Source: Lepas anatifera (taxonomy: Eukaryota > Arthropoda > Thecostraca > Lepadidae). Taken from it: 64,000 nt of DNA. The notes under the pieces are model-generated. The model worked only from the letters and a program-made list of their open reading frames with translations. It ran no database searches and was not told the DNA's origin. Below are positions 34,272-46,817 of this stretch, piece by piece. Location: contig JAOTON010001038.1 in assembly GCA_034440635.1 (NCBI GenBank), positions 5,526,501 through 5,590,500 of the forward strand, in the 5' to 3' direction. Position numbers and translations under genes: made by a program. The first letter of the stretch is position 1. The number at the start of each line of letters is the position of its first letter.

Positions 34272-35270
34272 ACCGCTACCGTGAAATCCACCGGTACTAT
34301 AAGCCTGCGTGCTCGAACTGACTAGTATTAGATGAAAGACTACAAACAAACTGTTTAGCAGCATTGCTTCGAGCACAAAATTGCATGATGGAGCTAATTT
34401 TCTGCCTTATAATAATTTTGGAAGTCTTGATTGCATTCCAATATTTTTCGTAAATCTTTTAGCAGTTTATTTTCAATTTTTCTTCCGTAGCTATTTTGTC
34501 TGTTGCCGTTTTAGTTTCTGTTTCCGTATCTTCCGCAAAAATATCATGGAGATACAGCACATACATGGGATTGTATCAGCATGTTTTTGAAGGGTTATGA
34601 TTCAAGCGATATGGTACATTAGCATGTTACGGAGTTCCCGAATCACAAACAAATTATCATGTAGTTCACAAAATATCATCGCCGTTCAGGGAATTCTCAA
34701 ACTTCCTAGAGATATTGATAGCTTCCGGATTTTGCACTGTCCCTGTAACATGTAGCTACGCTTCCTTGTTAGCCTTCACAAAACTTTTTTTCTTTTAAAA
34801 CGAACAGCTAGGAGCTTTAAGTGCGCAGCTTTGGTAGTTGCTGATGAAAATCGCTGACGACAGCCCCGGAAGCTTTTATTTTGCCAGATTTCCGTCAGTT
34901 AGCTCTATCCCAGAGAAATCACTCTCAGCAAGAGCAGTCTGAGGCGTAATAGCACCAGCGTAAATGGACGACGGTGCGCCGCTGTGACGTCACTCCGCCA
35001 GGTGGCAGCATCATCGGCCGACCACCTGACCGCCTCATTGCCGTTGTTCAAACACACAAACATCCGCCGCGCATCGGGGCTGGCGACCGGCCCGACCACA
35101 CAAATATACATCTCGGAATAATAGAAACAGCGCACCAGGCCGGAAACAGCACCAGACACGCACCACGGCCTCAGCCTCTCTCTCTCGGCCTGCACCCGAT
35201 TAATGACACTGATCTCACAGACGCAGAGGGATACTCAGTATGATCACCCCCCCCCAAGTGCAATAAGTGC
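34272..35270. other. No gene recognised; isolated CRE palindrome
   Basis: AT-rich until 34950, then a GC-rich patch with TGACGTCA at 34985-34992. Reading frames on both strands overlap there (34905-35195 and 34974-35243), so neither is trusted. Confidence 0.35.
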
Positions 35271-35309
35271 AACAAGTGCAATATCACACCGGGTGATATT
35301 GCACTTGTT
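35271..35309. other. Perfect 17-bp hairpin
   Basis: Arms 35271-35287 and 35293-35309 (AACAAGTGCAATATCAC and its exact complement) surround a 5-nt loop ACCGG. The preceding CAAGTGCAATAAGTGCAA repeats the arm's motif. A function as terminator or miRNA is not supported in a eukaryotic context of this length. Confidence 0.6.
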
Positions 35310-36745
35310 TCAGTCTCACATAATGATGTTTTCGACTAGATGGAACTAATTTGATCTGCTGAAGATTGAAACAATACAATCGGAAGCATATTCTAATACT
35401 AATTTGACATTTTATAACGGGTACCCGGGCACCAAATCCTCGCCCCAGAGTTCTTCATATCACGGATCACAGATAGCATCATACCCGCAGTCATATATGC
35501 ATAGATTTATGGAACATACGCATCATACACAAAGGCATGTATGCGTCAGCTATGCAATGGCTCCTTTGCAATTACCTAAATGTGCGCACACCCAAACCAA
35601 AATAACTAACTGGGACGTTGCCATGGAAATTCTACTGGTGGGGGACCCCCGCCTGGCGATGACCGGGGTTGATAGGGCAAACTTTTGACCTGGCAAATTT
35701 TGATCACATTCGCCGTCCTTGAAAACGCCAACGACGATGCACTTCACAAAATAGGGGTAGAATTCAAACAATTTAAGTCGAGGCCAAAAATGTTGCGGAA
35801 ACTTCTCCCCTGATACGCAAGTTCGGGAGGCGTCTTCCTACCCCTTGGCTTTGACGCCCATGCTAAATGACTTCAGGTTTCACTCCTCAGGAGGTGGCAC
35901 GGCGAAGCGAAGGGCTGGGATCCGAACACGACCTCAGTCACGGGCAGCACCACGAAGGGGGAAGAGGAGCAAGCCCTAATGTCAGCCTACGAAGGTCACG
36001 GCCTAATCCGCCGGAAACGGGGCTCAGGTAGATATATGGGCGTCAAACGCGGGAGCAGAGGACGGGGTCACGTGTCCCCCTAGCTGGTGATTCAGGGGGA
36101 CGTCCCCTAAAATCACTCAACCGATTATTTTATAATTTTCTTTCGTTCATCAGCATGGAGCCACACCAATATTCCCAGGCTCGCTGCCTGCCAACTGTCC
36201 TGATACTGGTCTTACAGACGGGCATTGTGCTTCGACCTTTGAACTCGCTTCCCAGCGCCCCTCCTATCCCCATCCCCTGTCATCGTCAGATTAGATTCTC
36301 CCCAGCACAAATCCGTGGCGATGCGCAGGTAGTATCCCATAGTTGTTTTGGAAAGGTCAGGTAAAACACACGCGCTGAAACCAAAAGCCACGCAAAAAGA
36401 GCCGATGAAATTAGAGCCACACTTCGCAGACGAGGAAAGTCACATTGATAACTTGCCCGTTTAACCAGAACAAACGAGCTGGCAGCAGTCCTGAACTTGG
36501 CCGAACAGGTGGGATACAAATAGAGTCCAAAGAAAGAAGAAATAAAAACAACAAGAGCAGCTAATGGAAAACCGGTACGTTAAAGTCAGTGAATATAGGA
36601 GCAAACCAAAGTTACAAATGATGAAATAATAGTTAAATACGGAGATATTTGAAAGGGGTTTATTATAAATTCCACACACTAAAATTTTTCAACTGCAAAC
36701 ATTATATTTCGATGTGCTTTAAGATACCTCACCACCTGATCGAGA
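35310..36745. other. No gene recognised
   Basis: Mixed composition with short frames on both strands (35404-35688, 36155-36364 and others), without motifs or splice support. Confidence 0.4.
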
Positions 36746-37003
36746 CATGATCCAGAATTTATAATTGGGAAGCGGGGGGAGGCACATGGTTGTAAGGGGG
36801 TGCCATCCGGACGGCAGGGGAGGGTGGCACCAAAACCTATCAGATGTGCGCCGAATCCTATCGCGGGGCGCTGGTACTTGCATACGGGGGAAACGGGTGG
36901 GGAGTGATATTTCAGGGGGTGCCATCAACCTTTCAGGGGGTACCGGAAGGTCGATCACGTGGGGAAAAGTGCCCTGACTTGTCCCCCTCTTGATCCGCCT
37001 ATG
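36746..37003 (-). mobile_element. GGATCC-ended MITE (family A), minus orientation
   Basis: The right end CTTGATCCGCCTATG (to 37003) and GGGGGTGCCATC and TTTCAGGGGGT blocks inside are the complement of family A interiors. The left end is degraded (CATGATCCAGA near 36746). Confidence 0.65.
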
Positions 37004-37627
37004 AATCAAGTAAAACACGGGTTTAGCTAAAATATAGTAGGTGAAATTGATCACATTCTTCGCTCATGCGGGCTTCAAGCTAACAGTTCCCGCCACATCG
37101 ATGAGAAATCCTGCCGCCAGAAGCTCCTGACCTCGAAACACCTCACACGTGCTGCGCAGTTACAAGTGTCTTTTTAATATTAGTAAAATGGTTAAGTTTG
37201 CTTGGTAGTGCGATGCATACAGACACATTTATGTACTTGGTTATATCTGTATAGAAAGTTGTTGCAGCTTTTAGACCAAGTCAGTGGTAGCCGAAAAACA
37301 GGGTTTGGGTTTCGAGGCTTCATATCACAGATGGTCCATGAATGGATGTCTCGAGTTTTGGGAAATCTCCTCTCTGTTGATGGCCTGATCTATTGTCAGT
37401 TGTATTGGACTGTGATGCAGATGGGACCGAAATATGTCAGTCCAAATGATTTCAAATAACTACAATTCTCCTCTAATGAAACACAAGTATATTTTTAAGC
37501 CTATTTCCCGATAATACACGGCCATTCATAACAAACTTCATTCCAGGACTTAGAATCTGCCCAAACTTCGAGACAACACCCAACTATACATCTGCGTATG
37601 CGTAGGCGTATGAAAATTACATAAGGC
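37004..37627. other. No feature recognised
   Basis: AT-balanced sequence. The plus frame 37202-37459 shows no motif. Confidence 0.4.
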
Positions 37628-37858
37628 GTGCTCCGGCTCGCGCGCGCGGTTTTCAGCATGTCTCTGCACATCGCGCCGCTCGCCGAGATTTGCCCGAAGC
37701 TTCTGACAAGTGCAGCCCCGCGAGTGCCGTGCAAACAGGCCAGGACACCCGCAGACCGCTGTGAGCGGTATTTTCCGGCCTCAGGAGTTCTGAAGCTCAA
37801 AGCAGTAGAGAAGGAGAACGCCCGAGAAGGGCGCAGAGCGTCTGACAAGATTGCATAA
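37628..37858. other. GC-rich patch with overlapping frames on both strands
   Basis: A CpG-rich patch with a plus frame of 76 codons and a minus frame that belongs to a 196-codon reading (37501-38091). TTTTCAG at about 37650 could be an acceptor for the plus frame. Neither reading has a recognised domain, and openness on both strands is expected from composition. Confidence 0.25.
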
Positions 37859-39152
37859 TGAGGTGTTAAATCTGCATTCCGGACAGGATAAGAGATTTTG
37901 TTATGGCTCTGCATAGAATTATAAAATGGTGCTTCTCTTTTAAGATGACAAGAGTACATGGGGATTAGGCAAATTGTATATATTGTTGTGTGCCCCCCTT
38001 GTAATTGGTCTCGGGTAAACGCTCCGGCGTGAGTGACGCCACAATTAAATTGAACGGAAATAGCGAGTAACCTCGATGGTGAGAATGACATTTACTTATG
38101 GTTTGCCAAAGCTTACATGGATCCGATTCTGAAATCAGGCTACCTAAGAGTCTTCTGCCTGCCGAGGTCTCATTTGACCAACGACACCCATCATAACATT
38201 TGAAACACATTCTTACATTTTCATCGTTTGTGATTTTTAAACATAATTATTTGCACTTTGGTTTGCAAACATATACACATTATACCTCTGTGTAATTAAG
38301 ACTAATGGTAGTCGAAGAGTCAACTTCTGCTTTGTCCCTTATGGATGTATCCCTCAGTTGTTGAACAAGGCCGGCACCCACCCGAAGTTTGGGACTCCAG
38401 TTTTGATTTAGTACTAGTTTGATTTATTACTAGGTTTGAAGATATATTGTAAGTAAAGTGAAGAGCACTGAAACTGAAAGTGAAAACACTGAAAATGTGT
38501 GGGTCCCGACTGAAACTACCCCGCTTTTACTCAATTCAACACGGATTAACCCACCACGCTCTTTCGTATTGGATATATCTTCGGTACCGCTGTTAGTCAG
38601 TGCTCTCTAGGGTGGTTTTTATTTAGAGTCTTATGCCGCAGACGGTCCCCTCCCCCTCCATCGGTTACCATCGGAAGCTCCTTTCCTCTCCACTCAGCTG
38701 ATACCCGCGTCGTTGTTACCGTTGCTACCAACTTCAACGATCTCGACGACTGCTTCACCTGCGCCGGTAAGCAGCATATCCGTCGAAATAGATGGCCAGA
38801 TGGGTCTCGCCCGCTTTTATACAACAATTTCAAGTTTTCAGCCTAACTGGGAGAAAATCATACATTTTTTCAACCAGTTAATGTGGAGGTAAAAAATAGG
38901 CTCAAATCCGGTGAGTTTGGGTTCTAGAGAGGTAAATCTATTTTTAGCAGCAGGTTAAAAATGACTGACCCGTTCACTTTTTACTCGCGGCGGCAACGCT
39001 TATTTAAAAGCAGCATCAAATATAACTTAATCGAGCCAACAGAGAAAATCAGCGGATAAGAAATTCAAGAAATTGAATTCTAAATAAATGGTTACGTGCA
39101 CATTACGATAGTACCATTTTACCGAAAAGCATACGTGCAATTTATTGCAAGG
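37859..39152. other. No gene recognised
   Basis: AT-rich sequence. GAAGAGCACTGAAACTGAAAGTGAAAACACTGAAAATG near 38460 is a short purine-rich run of loose repeats. Confidence 0.4.
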
Positions 39153-39394
39153 CACGTGAACGCGCCTCCACCAATCAGCAGCCGCCACCCATTAGTCATC
39201 GCATGCTCGCGGGGCACAGAGGTGAGAGAGGTCACGGCCGCAGTGCGCCAGTGCGGGGTTCAGGCATTGTTGGGGAGGGACAGCGTGGTGGATTATAATA
39301 CCTACGTGGTGAAGAGGCTGGGGGTGGCTTATAGTGTGTGCTGATGGACTGAAGAGAAAGGGAAGGGTGTGAGGGAGTTTCATTGCATGTGAAT
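39153..39394 (+). promoter_or_regulatory. Promoter-like repeat, copy 1 (E-box, CCAAT, TATA-like)
   Basis: CACGTG (39153-39158), GAACGCGCCTCCACCAATCAGC with CCAAT at 39171-39175, CACAGAGGTGAGAGAGGTCACG and GATTATAATACCTACG (about 39291) align with 62524-62760 in the same order. It is split by the hAT-like element at 39395 and resumes at 41851. CCAAT-to-TATA distance is about 120 bp in both copies. It may be a promoter of a duplicated gene or a transposon's own promoter. Confidence 0.5.
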
Positions 39395-41850
39395 TAGAGG
39401 TGGGAGTTTCGGGCCATTTTGCGGGCCCGGGCCCGGTCTGCTGCTGATTTTAGAAGCCCGTCACAAGCCCGGGTTATGGAAGAAATTGCTTATCAAGCCC
39501 GGGAAGGCCCGGTATCATGGAAAACCATAAAAGGCTATATACAACATGTATTTACTTTAAAGCTGTTTCAAATATATGTTTTAAGCCAATTTATCCTGGA
39601 AAAAGTTTTGGTTGCACCCAAAACCATATTAAAAAAGGTGCAAGCAGCACCAGTAGCCTCCGCTACCTTAATAATTCAGCAGAAAATGATAATGAAAAAA
39701 CACACAGTATAAAACATAACTTGCTTATGATCCAAGCTGACTTCAGGTAATGACCAGCATCACCTTATAAAAACACAGGACATTCTAGATAGAGCTATGC
39801 ACATGGCAGCTATAATAATCGGGATGAAATAAGCCCACTCATATCAGACATTTCCTCCATCATCGCATTTTTATAAATCATGACGTGCTGGCACGAGCCT
39901 CATAATTGAGTTCCAATAATGTTGATGAATAGAGGAGAGAGCAGTGACAAGTTTTCAGCTAAAACTTTTCAGAATATCATGGCAGAATAGCTGTGAAAGA
40001 ACAAAAATCCTTTACATTATCCCTCTGATGATACATGTTTTAAGCATTTGATTTTAGTTTGGTCACTAGACAGCTTGGAAGATAGTCAAAAGATTGTTCT
40101 GCTTGGGTCAGTCTTGGTCTGGTCTGCAAAGTAGGTAAGTCAACAAGGCCCACCAACCATATAAAATTATCAAACCACCAGCCATACAGAACCACTAGTT
40201 CTCCACAGGTTCACACCAAACATGGAAGAAAAAGATTGCATTAATCTCCACCAAAAAGTAAAATTGGTGCAAAAAAGACTCCAGTCCATCCACACCACCA
40301 TGCGGGCTTCAACACAATATTTCTGTTTGTTTTGTTGTATCTTATGGGCTTGCGCTTAGAAGGTATCTGAAGCGCCATGCTTGTCTACATTAGAACATTT
40401 TTTAACTTTTTTCACTTTTTTAGAACACATTTTTCACAAATATTTAGCAGAAAAGTTAATTTATTGCAGTAAACCTATCTCAAAATATTGAAAATATATT
40501 TGGAAAACTTCACAGATCTAAAAAATAAGCACAAAGTTTGTGGGCATTTGTTTTGTTCCTGAGAATAGGCCACCTTTCTGCGCACTTGTTTCATATATGA
40601 CGTTTTACTTGCTTTGCAATCGCACAGCTCTACAAGCTGCCCAAGGCCGCGGAATATGGGTTATCTAAAGTCTGTAAGTTGGGTAGTCTCAGTCTCTATT
40701 GCTTTGGGTAGTCAGTTTTTTGTGTTCTGTGTTTCTATGTTTCTGTGCATTTTTGAGTGTGGGGGAGGAAAGTGCTGTTATGTTCAAAGCTTATAATAGA
40801 AGAAGTTTTATTTCATAGAGGCCAGGGAAGTATCTCCACAAGGAAAATGCAACAAATAACGTCAAGTATATTCATGTTTTGGCGCAATTTCAAGGGTTCC
40901 TTCTAAGGCTGACTGCTCTCCCCAGTATCTCCCCACAACTGACTAATCTATGTTTTGAAGTACTTTGATCAAAAGCATGTTTTATTTGTGCCTATTCCCT
41001 TGCTTATACCTACTAGCCTTTTCTGAGTGGATTCTGTATTTGTTGGGCAATGAAAGAGCAGGATGAAGCTGTGGAAGGGTTAAACTTATCAAAATATGTT
41101 CTTGCATCTGGCGTTAACAGGTCAATTTGATAATTATGGGCTTCCACCAAATAGTTTGTACCTGACATACTTACTTGACCATTTTTCGTAGAGGACATGG
41201 GAATGGCTCCATAGATTAGTTTTTTATCTGAAGCAGAAAGCTTCTGGAAAGAAGGTTCTAGCTAGAGCTAGATGTTATTATCAATATAATGTTAGCGGCA
41301 CATTGATTAAATGGCTTCCTTTGAAAGGTTATACTGACAATATGGAAGTAACCAATAGGCTATCACAATTCATATTTTGTTTACCCATATCATCATCAGG
41401 AGATTCATAATATGACAGTACAGCATGGATGTGTGCAACTGTAACATTATTCAATATTTGATTATTAATATTAATACAGGTTTAAGTAATTTGCTTTTGA
41501 CCCTGACATGAGTAACATATAGAGAGCTAGAGCTTCATGCTTTTACATTCCTGATGTATGTCTTAAAGTCCATGTCTCAAAATTAATTGTACATGCATTT
41601 TCAAAAGCTGCTGGTGCATGAATAAGATTATATTTCAGTGTAAAAAAGTAGGTGTGTGCAGAAAAAGGCTTATTTAACCTACAGAAAATTGACTTTGAAG
41701 TCCTAGTTCAGTTGAAGCCCGGAGTGAGCTGGGTGAAGCCCGTTATCAGCCCGGCATTGGCTTAAATCAGGCCTTCAGGCCCGATCCAAGCCCGCGGGCC
41801 TGGGCCGGGCTTTTGCCCCGGGCCCCCGGGCCTAGAAAGTCCCACCTCTA
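39395..41850. mobile_element. Non-autonomous hAT-like element with perfect 8-bp TSD
   Basis: Termini TAGAGGTGGGAGTTTCGGGC and the complement of GAAAGTCCCACCTCTA are inverted repeats. ATGTGAAT at 39387-39394 and 41851-41858 is a perfect 8-bp target duplication. Both ends are filled with GCCCGGGCCC and AAGCCCGG motifs (39418-39510 and 41715-41830), the usual subterminal repeats for transposase binding in hAT elements. The 2.2-kb AT-rich interior encodes no recognisable transposase. The frame 39419-39712 is not transposase-like. Confidence 0.93.
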
Positions 41851-41858
41851 ATGTGAAT

Positions 41859-43317
41859 ACTATGGGTGTATGTATAGGTGAGATGTTTGTAAAGGGGCCG
41901 TGCTTACAGCACCAGAGTATAAATGCGAGTTCATAAAGTAACGGGAAAATAATGGGGGGTTTGATTTTTTTAGCAATACATACCTGCTCAGCAAAAGTCC
42001 AGGAAACTTAATTTTGAGCGGACCGCATCTCCCGAATCCACAATGAACCACCGAATCCGCAATGAACCAGTCACGAAAGTCCTCAGTGACGGAGCTCCTG
42101 AATGCGGGAGCTTCTCCTGGCGGCCTGTGTCACCGGAGCGCCGCCTCCTGCTCTTGGTTGCCAGGTATATTTCAGTGTGCTTTGAGTTCAGAAAAAATCT
42201 GGACTGGGGAAAAAGCGCGCTCTTTTGGTGCGATCTTTAAGGGTTGAAGCACAATCGGCAAAGTGCTCAAAGTGTAAATACCAGTCGGTACTTATACACA
42301 CATACCAAAGTCGAGCGCGGTACATTTGGAGTGCTTCATGAGACATTTATGATATGATATGTATAATATTTGAAGAACATGACCAAATGAAAAATGAAAA
42401 AAGGAGAATGGAAACTAACACGTTTCAAGACGCGTGATCTCAAATGTACCGCGGGAAATGAGAGAAATGAGAGATCTCAGACTTCCACAACATCTGATCA
42501 GGATTGTTGCGATTATTTTCCTTGGTCCCGATCTCATTACATACTTCAAAATATACTTCACCATCGAAAGAAAGTTGCCCGTGACTTCGGATTATTTTTG
42601 TAAGTTAATTATTATTGATCTACTCGGTGAAATTAGACCCGTTTCAACTGAACCGTTCGAAAAAATTTTCATTTTTCAAACAGAAGCTGGTTTCAATTTC
42701 GCAATATTCAAATCGGATAACGGGTTCTCAATCCCTCCAATCACTTTGTTTTTTTTCGTGTATCACCGGAAATGAGCCTCCGATAGAGCAATGTATTCGT
42801 TGGCCTCAGGCGACATGTTGGCCTAACAGAAGCGACCTCATGAACAAAGTTCTATCAATTTGTGTACTCATCTAACTGCAAGTTGTGTGTGTGTGTGTCA
42901 TGTCCAATATACGGTGCTCTGTAAAACCAAATCCCCAGATGAGTTGCAATTGAATGTTTTTGATAGAAAAAACTTCTTAGCAATAAATAATAACAAATAC
43001 ATATAAAATGAATCACTTCTCACTTCCGTGTCCATCAACGTACGTCATAGCCAAGGACAATCATGCAGTCGAAAGTTCGAACGGACTTTCCGTCGCTAGC
43101 TCTCTTGTCTGGTTTCCGACAAACCATCACATAGATATAGCAATACCCATCACGTAGAGATAACAAGACAGTGAAATACTCACATGAAGAGAACTCTGCA
43201 GAGTTGCAGCTGGAGTTCAAATTCATCAGATCTGGCGATTTACGGCAGCTTTAAACCGCCTCGTTTCTTTGTTTCATCTCTTTGGAAGTCGACCTGTGTA
43301 TTTGTCTGTAGATTTGT
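41859..43317. other. No gene recognised
   Basis: The first 70 bases continue the promoter-like repeat. The plus frames at 42043-42247 and 42394-42875 have no motif. A short (GT)n tract lies at 42885-42899. Confidence 0.35.
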
Positions 43318-43432
43318 GTGTCTGTCATGTGTCTGTCATGTGTCTGCCCGTCCCTCCGTCTGCTCGCCTGTCTGTCTGTCTACATGTCTGTCTGTCTGTC
43401 TGTCTGTATGTCTGTCATCCCGTCGTCAATCT
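43318..43432. repeat. (CTGT)n-rich simple repeat
   Basis: Imperfect tetranucleotide GTCT/CTGT tract. The Cys, Leu and Ser-rich frames over it are artefacts. Confidence 0.93.
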
Positions 43433-43576
43433 GGGTCGAGTTGCCAAACAGCCATCGATGATGTCAAAATCTGATCGGGATTCGACAGGCTAACTTGAGC
43501 GGCGACGTTGCTTCTTCCAGTGTCACGTAGTTGATGCTCATGCTGGTGCGATACAACTGACCGACGTAAATCGAAA

Positions 43577-43822
43577 CAGGCGAATCCGGGGGTCAAGGAT
43601 GTACATATCCCCCTTCAAGCTTCGGTGTCCCCCCTTGAAACGTCGCTTCCCATTCCTCAGCTCCAGGAGGTAAGTAGCTGTGCAATGGCGATCAGTTTTG
43701 GCACTTCCCTGACAGGTTGCGCCGTCCAAAATTGGCGCCCGTCCGGTCCGAAGGGCATCCCACTCATTGGGTGCCACCCCCTTCTCCCGCCGCCCCTATC
43801 AGATATCCTCGATCCGCCTATG
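43577..43822 (+). mobile_element. GGATCC-ended MITE (family A), copy
   Basis: Ends CAGGCGAATCCGGGGGTC and CCTCGATCCGCCTATG, with C-rich interior GTCCCCCCTTGAAACGTCGC as in other copies. Both flanks start AATC, a weak hint of a target duplication. Confidence 0.75.
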
Positions 43823-44161
43823 AATCCTGAATGTGACCTTGACTCCGGGTTAAACAGCAACAAGCTTCACGAAGAATGCTTCAATACAAACGGGTCAAAT
43901 ATACTGAAGGCAAATAGCACTACCAAGGGTGTTTCGTTTCCGGTGCCTGGTATGATACTCACGTAGGCACACAATCCTTTGCGGCTGTGCGGCACACTCA
44001 TCCCAATATTAAGTTGGTAAGTGAGCGAAGCAAATTATATAGAACAAATGACCCGGTGCACCGACAGTCCCCCCCGCCTCCCCCGCCCCGTTATGACTCA
44101 CTCACTGTGGCGCGTCGACCGGCAGCTGGGCGCCATTCACGGGTATCACCACGCGCGTGGG
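43823..44161. other. No feature recognised
   Basis: Unique-looking sequence between a MITE and the large inverted repeat. Confidence 0.4.
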
Positions 44162-45515
44162 CACTAGCCTGGTCGGATTTAGGTTTTTTCTTCAGAAAGT
44201 AACGGATCGTTGTTCATTAGATGCATTTTTGGTGCTGATTACGATGCACTCATCAGAAATGCAATTTTCGAAAAACTTTTGGTGGCCCACTCGAGTTGAA
44301 GATTTTTCATTTTGCCCAATTTTCCACTTTTTGGCTCACCATCAACCCTTACTACCAACGAGGTGCAAAAATTGCACTGGGTTGGTAGTTTGGTTCATTG
44401 ATGTTCCATTCGCTTTGTTTTTGTTGTTATAACTTGCACATAACGGTTATTTTTTGCTTATTATCTCCGCGTTTAGTTGAGTTTGCACTGGCTCTCCATA
44501 GATGGCGCTAGCGGCGTGACATGGTAAGGGAATACTGATTTCCTCGGGGACCGGGAATGTGAACAGCAACGTGAAAGGTGAGAAACAATTACGAATTGGA
44601 TTGTATAAACGCACTTAAAGAGCTGTTTTCAGCAGCACTGAAGTTGTTAACACTGTTTCTCAGGTATTTTAAGCATGCCATATCCAAATATGCTGCTGCT
44701 GCTGCTGAAGTCCCGACCATAACCCTTTATCAATAGACGCAGGAACCGTGGGGGCTGTGGTGGTGGCTGTTGCACCCAACTTTCAGAGTGTGGCAGCAGC
44801 TCCAACCCCTCCTCCCAGTTTCTCTATTAACATTTAAGTGATATGCCTAATCACCCCGGCCATACCAACGGGAGTCCCTTCCTCCAACTACACCTTTCCT
44901 CCGACTAAAATAGTCTCTTCGCCTATGCCTTCACCGACTGAATTCTTCCGTATTTGGCCAAAGGACTCTGCAGTAACCCTACTTTGACTGAGAGAGAGGG
45001 CATCGTTTTGAGGCTAGTGACGTCTAGCCCAGTTCCTCTGACATATTTAGGGTCGTTGTGGCCCAGAGGAGAATTATATGTTTTACGTATACGGATAGGA
45101 TTGATAATTTTTAACGTTGTGGTCCAGCAGAAAAAATCGACCGGTTTGGCATTATGCAAACATTTTATTACAAACATGACATTGGTCACCAGGTTTTAGG
45201 ACCGAAGAAAGTATGTTGTATGAAATCCTAAAATTTCCAACGACTTCCAACGACTAGACATCTTGCACTAGTTGCATTGAATAATTCACATACCGGCATA
45301 ATCCAACTTCTACGTTATATTCTCCTTGCAGTTTTATGTTTCCTCTGAACAAAATTCAACATGGACGGACGGTAATATTTGCAAAACAAAGAGCCTGACC
45401 GTGAGTTGGTATGTCATAGGGCATTGTTGTGACAAGAATTAGACTCATGGAGGAGCAGAGCAAGATGAGTGTCATATTCTTATGAAGTATCAATAACAGG
45501 GTAACGGCTGAGATT

Positions 45516-45905
45516 ATGGATGTATGTGCAAGCGTATCACTGCCTACACTGCAAAACAGGCCTGCTGAAGGAACTAAGAGGGCTTTAGAAAGAAAGAGAG
45601 ACAAAAAGAAGCATGAAAACAGGTTTGGCAAGCGAGCTGCTACATCAACTACTGCGATGGATTCGCTGATTGATATCAGCAGCCGAGAACGTGAGCCTGA
45701 ACTAGTAGAAGACAGGTATCTGGCCGACCAGCCAGTGCCAGACGTATTCAGACAGGCAGCCTCGATCGAAACCACAGTGCGATGGCAGAGGAAGCTCAGC
45801 GAGCGGGTCGAGCGTTGGGAGCGCCGTCCCTCCCCGAGTCAACAGGCGACGGCCGAGACAGCAAACCTGTGGAAACTGGTGTTTCAGGTGCCTATCATCT
45901 GCTAA
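45516..45905 (+). CDS. Unknown charged protein or exon in transposon left arm
   Basis: An open frame of 129 codons starting ATG at 45516, just after a possible acceptor (CAATAACAG, 45499). Composition is Arg, Lys, Glu and Ser-rich, with a basic patch ERKRDKKKH near residues 27-35 and an acidic/basic alternation after residue 50, then conserved LWKLVFQ at the end. In the mirror arm the LWKLVFQ block is followed directly by GTAACA, a splice-donor-like sequence (GTGCCT here), so the true exon may end at 45887 and the last few residues be intronic. No family is recognised. Confidence 0.45.
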   Translation: MDVCASVSLPTLQNRPAEGTKRALERKRDKKKHENRFGKRAATSTTAMDSLIDISSREREPELVEDRYLADQPVPDVFRQAASIETTVRWQRKLSERVERWERRPSPSQQATAETANLWKLVFQVPIIC

Positions 45906-46237
45906 GCTATAATGACTTGGTAATCCTGATCAAAGGGATATTATCTGTGTATGAACAATGCTATTATCAGAAACCAGTCTACTCATAAATCCTATCAGAA
46001 CACCCACAAGCTATATATTTATATATTTTTTTAAACACTGCCCAAGTCGTTCACAGTTCATAACTCACAAACCACAAGGAAGGATAGGCCGTAGAAGAAC
46101 GACAAGTAATGCCTACCATTTTTTATGTTTTATGAGTTATGGAACCGTAAGGAAGGATAAGAGAAGGACAAGCAATACGTACCATGTCTTACGCTTTATG
46201 AGCTATTGACAGTGAACGACTTGGACAGTGTTTTGAA

Positions 46238-46262
46238 ATATATATATATATATACATATAGC
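46238..46262. repeat. Short (TA)n at palindrome centre
   Basis: A TA run opposite the less regular TATATATTTATATATTT in the other arm. Confidence 0.8.
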
Positions 46263-46359
46263 TTGTGGGTGTTTTGTTAGAATTGATGAGCAGACTGGTT
46301 TTTGAAAATAGCATTGCACATACACAGATAATATCCCTTTGATCGGGATTACCGAGTCA

Positions 46360-46817
46360 TTATAGCTTAGCAGATGATAGTGTTACCTGAAACACCAGTT
46401 TCCACAGGCGTGTTTGCTGTCTCGGCCGTCGCCTGTTGACTCGGGAGTGACGGCTGCTCCTCTCATGACTGCTCGACCCGCTCGCTGAGCTCTCCTTGCC
46501 ATCGTGCTGTGGTTTCCTGATCGAGGCTGTCTGTCTGAAGACGTCTGGCACTTGGCTGGTCGGCCAGAAAACTGTCGTCTGCTAGTCCAGGCTCAAGTTC
46601 TCGGCTGCTGGTATCAACAGCGAATCCATCGCAGCAGTTGGTATGGCAGCTCGCTTGCAGCTTGTTTGCATGCTTCTTTTTGTACTCTTTCTTTCGAAAG
46701 CCCTTTTAGTTCCTTCAGTATGGCCTGATTTGCACGTGTATGGAGTGATACGCTGGCCACACATCCATAACCCCTGCTGTTACCCTGTTCTTCCATTCTT
46801 CCATAGGAATATGACAC
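46360..46817 (-). pseudogene. Mirror copy of the transposon reading frame, frameshifted
   Basis: The minus-strand counterpart of 45516-45905. TKRAFERK, AAMDSL, MPDVFRQTASI and RLWKLVFQ blocks occur in the same order but in different frames, so indels have broken it. It supports one ancestral sequence for both arms. Confidence 0.7.

Noticed and set aside
37501..38091. 196-codon minus-strand reading frame
   Set aside because: No motif, AT-rich outer parts and a GC-rich centre that is also open on the plus strand. No splice or start support.
43184..43493. Cys, Leu and Ser-rich plus-strand frames
   Set aside because: Translation of a CTGT simple repeat.
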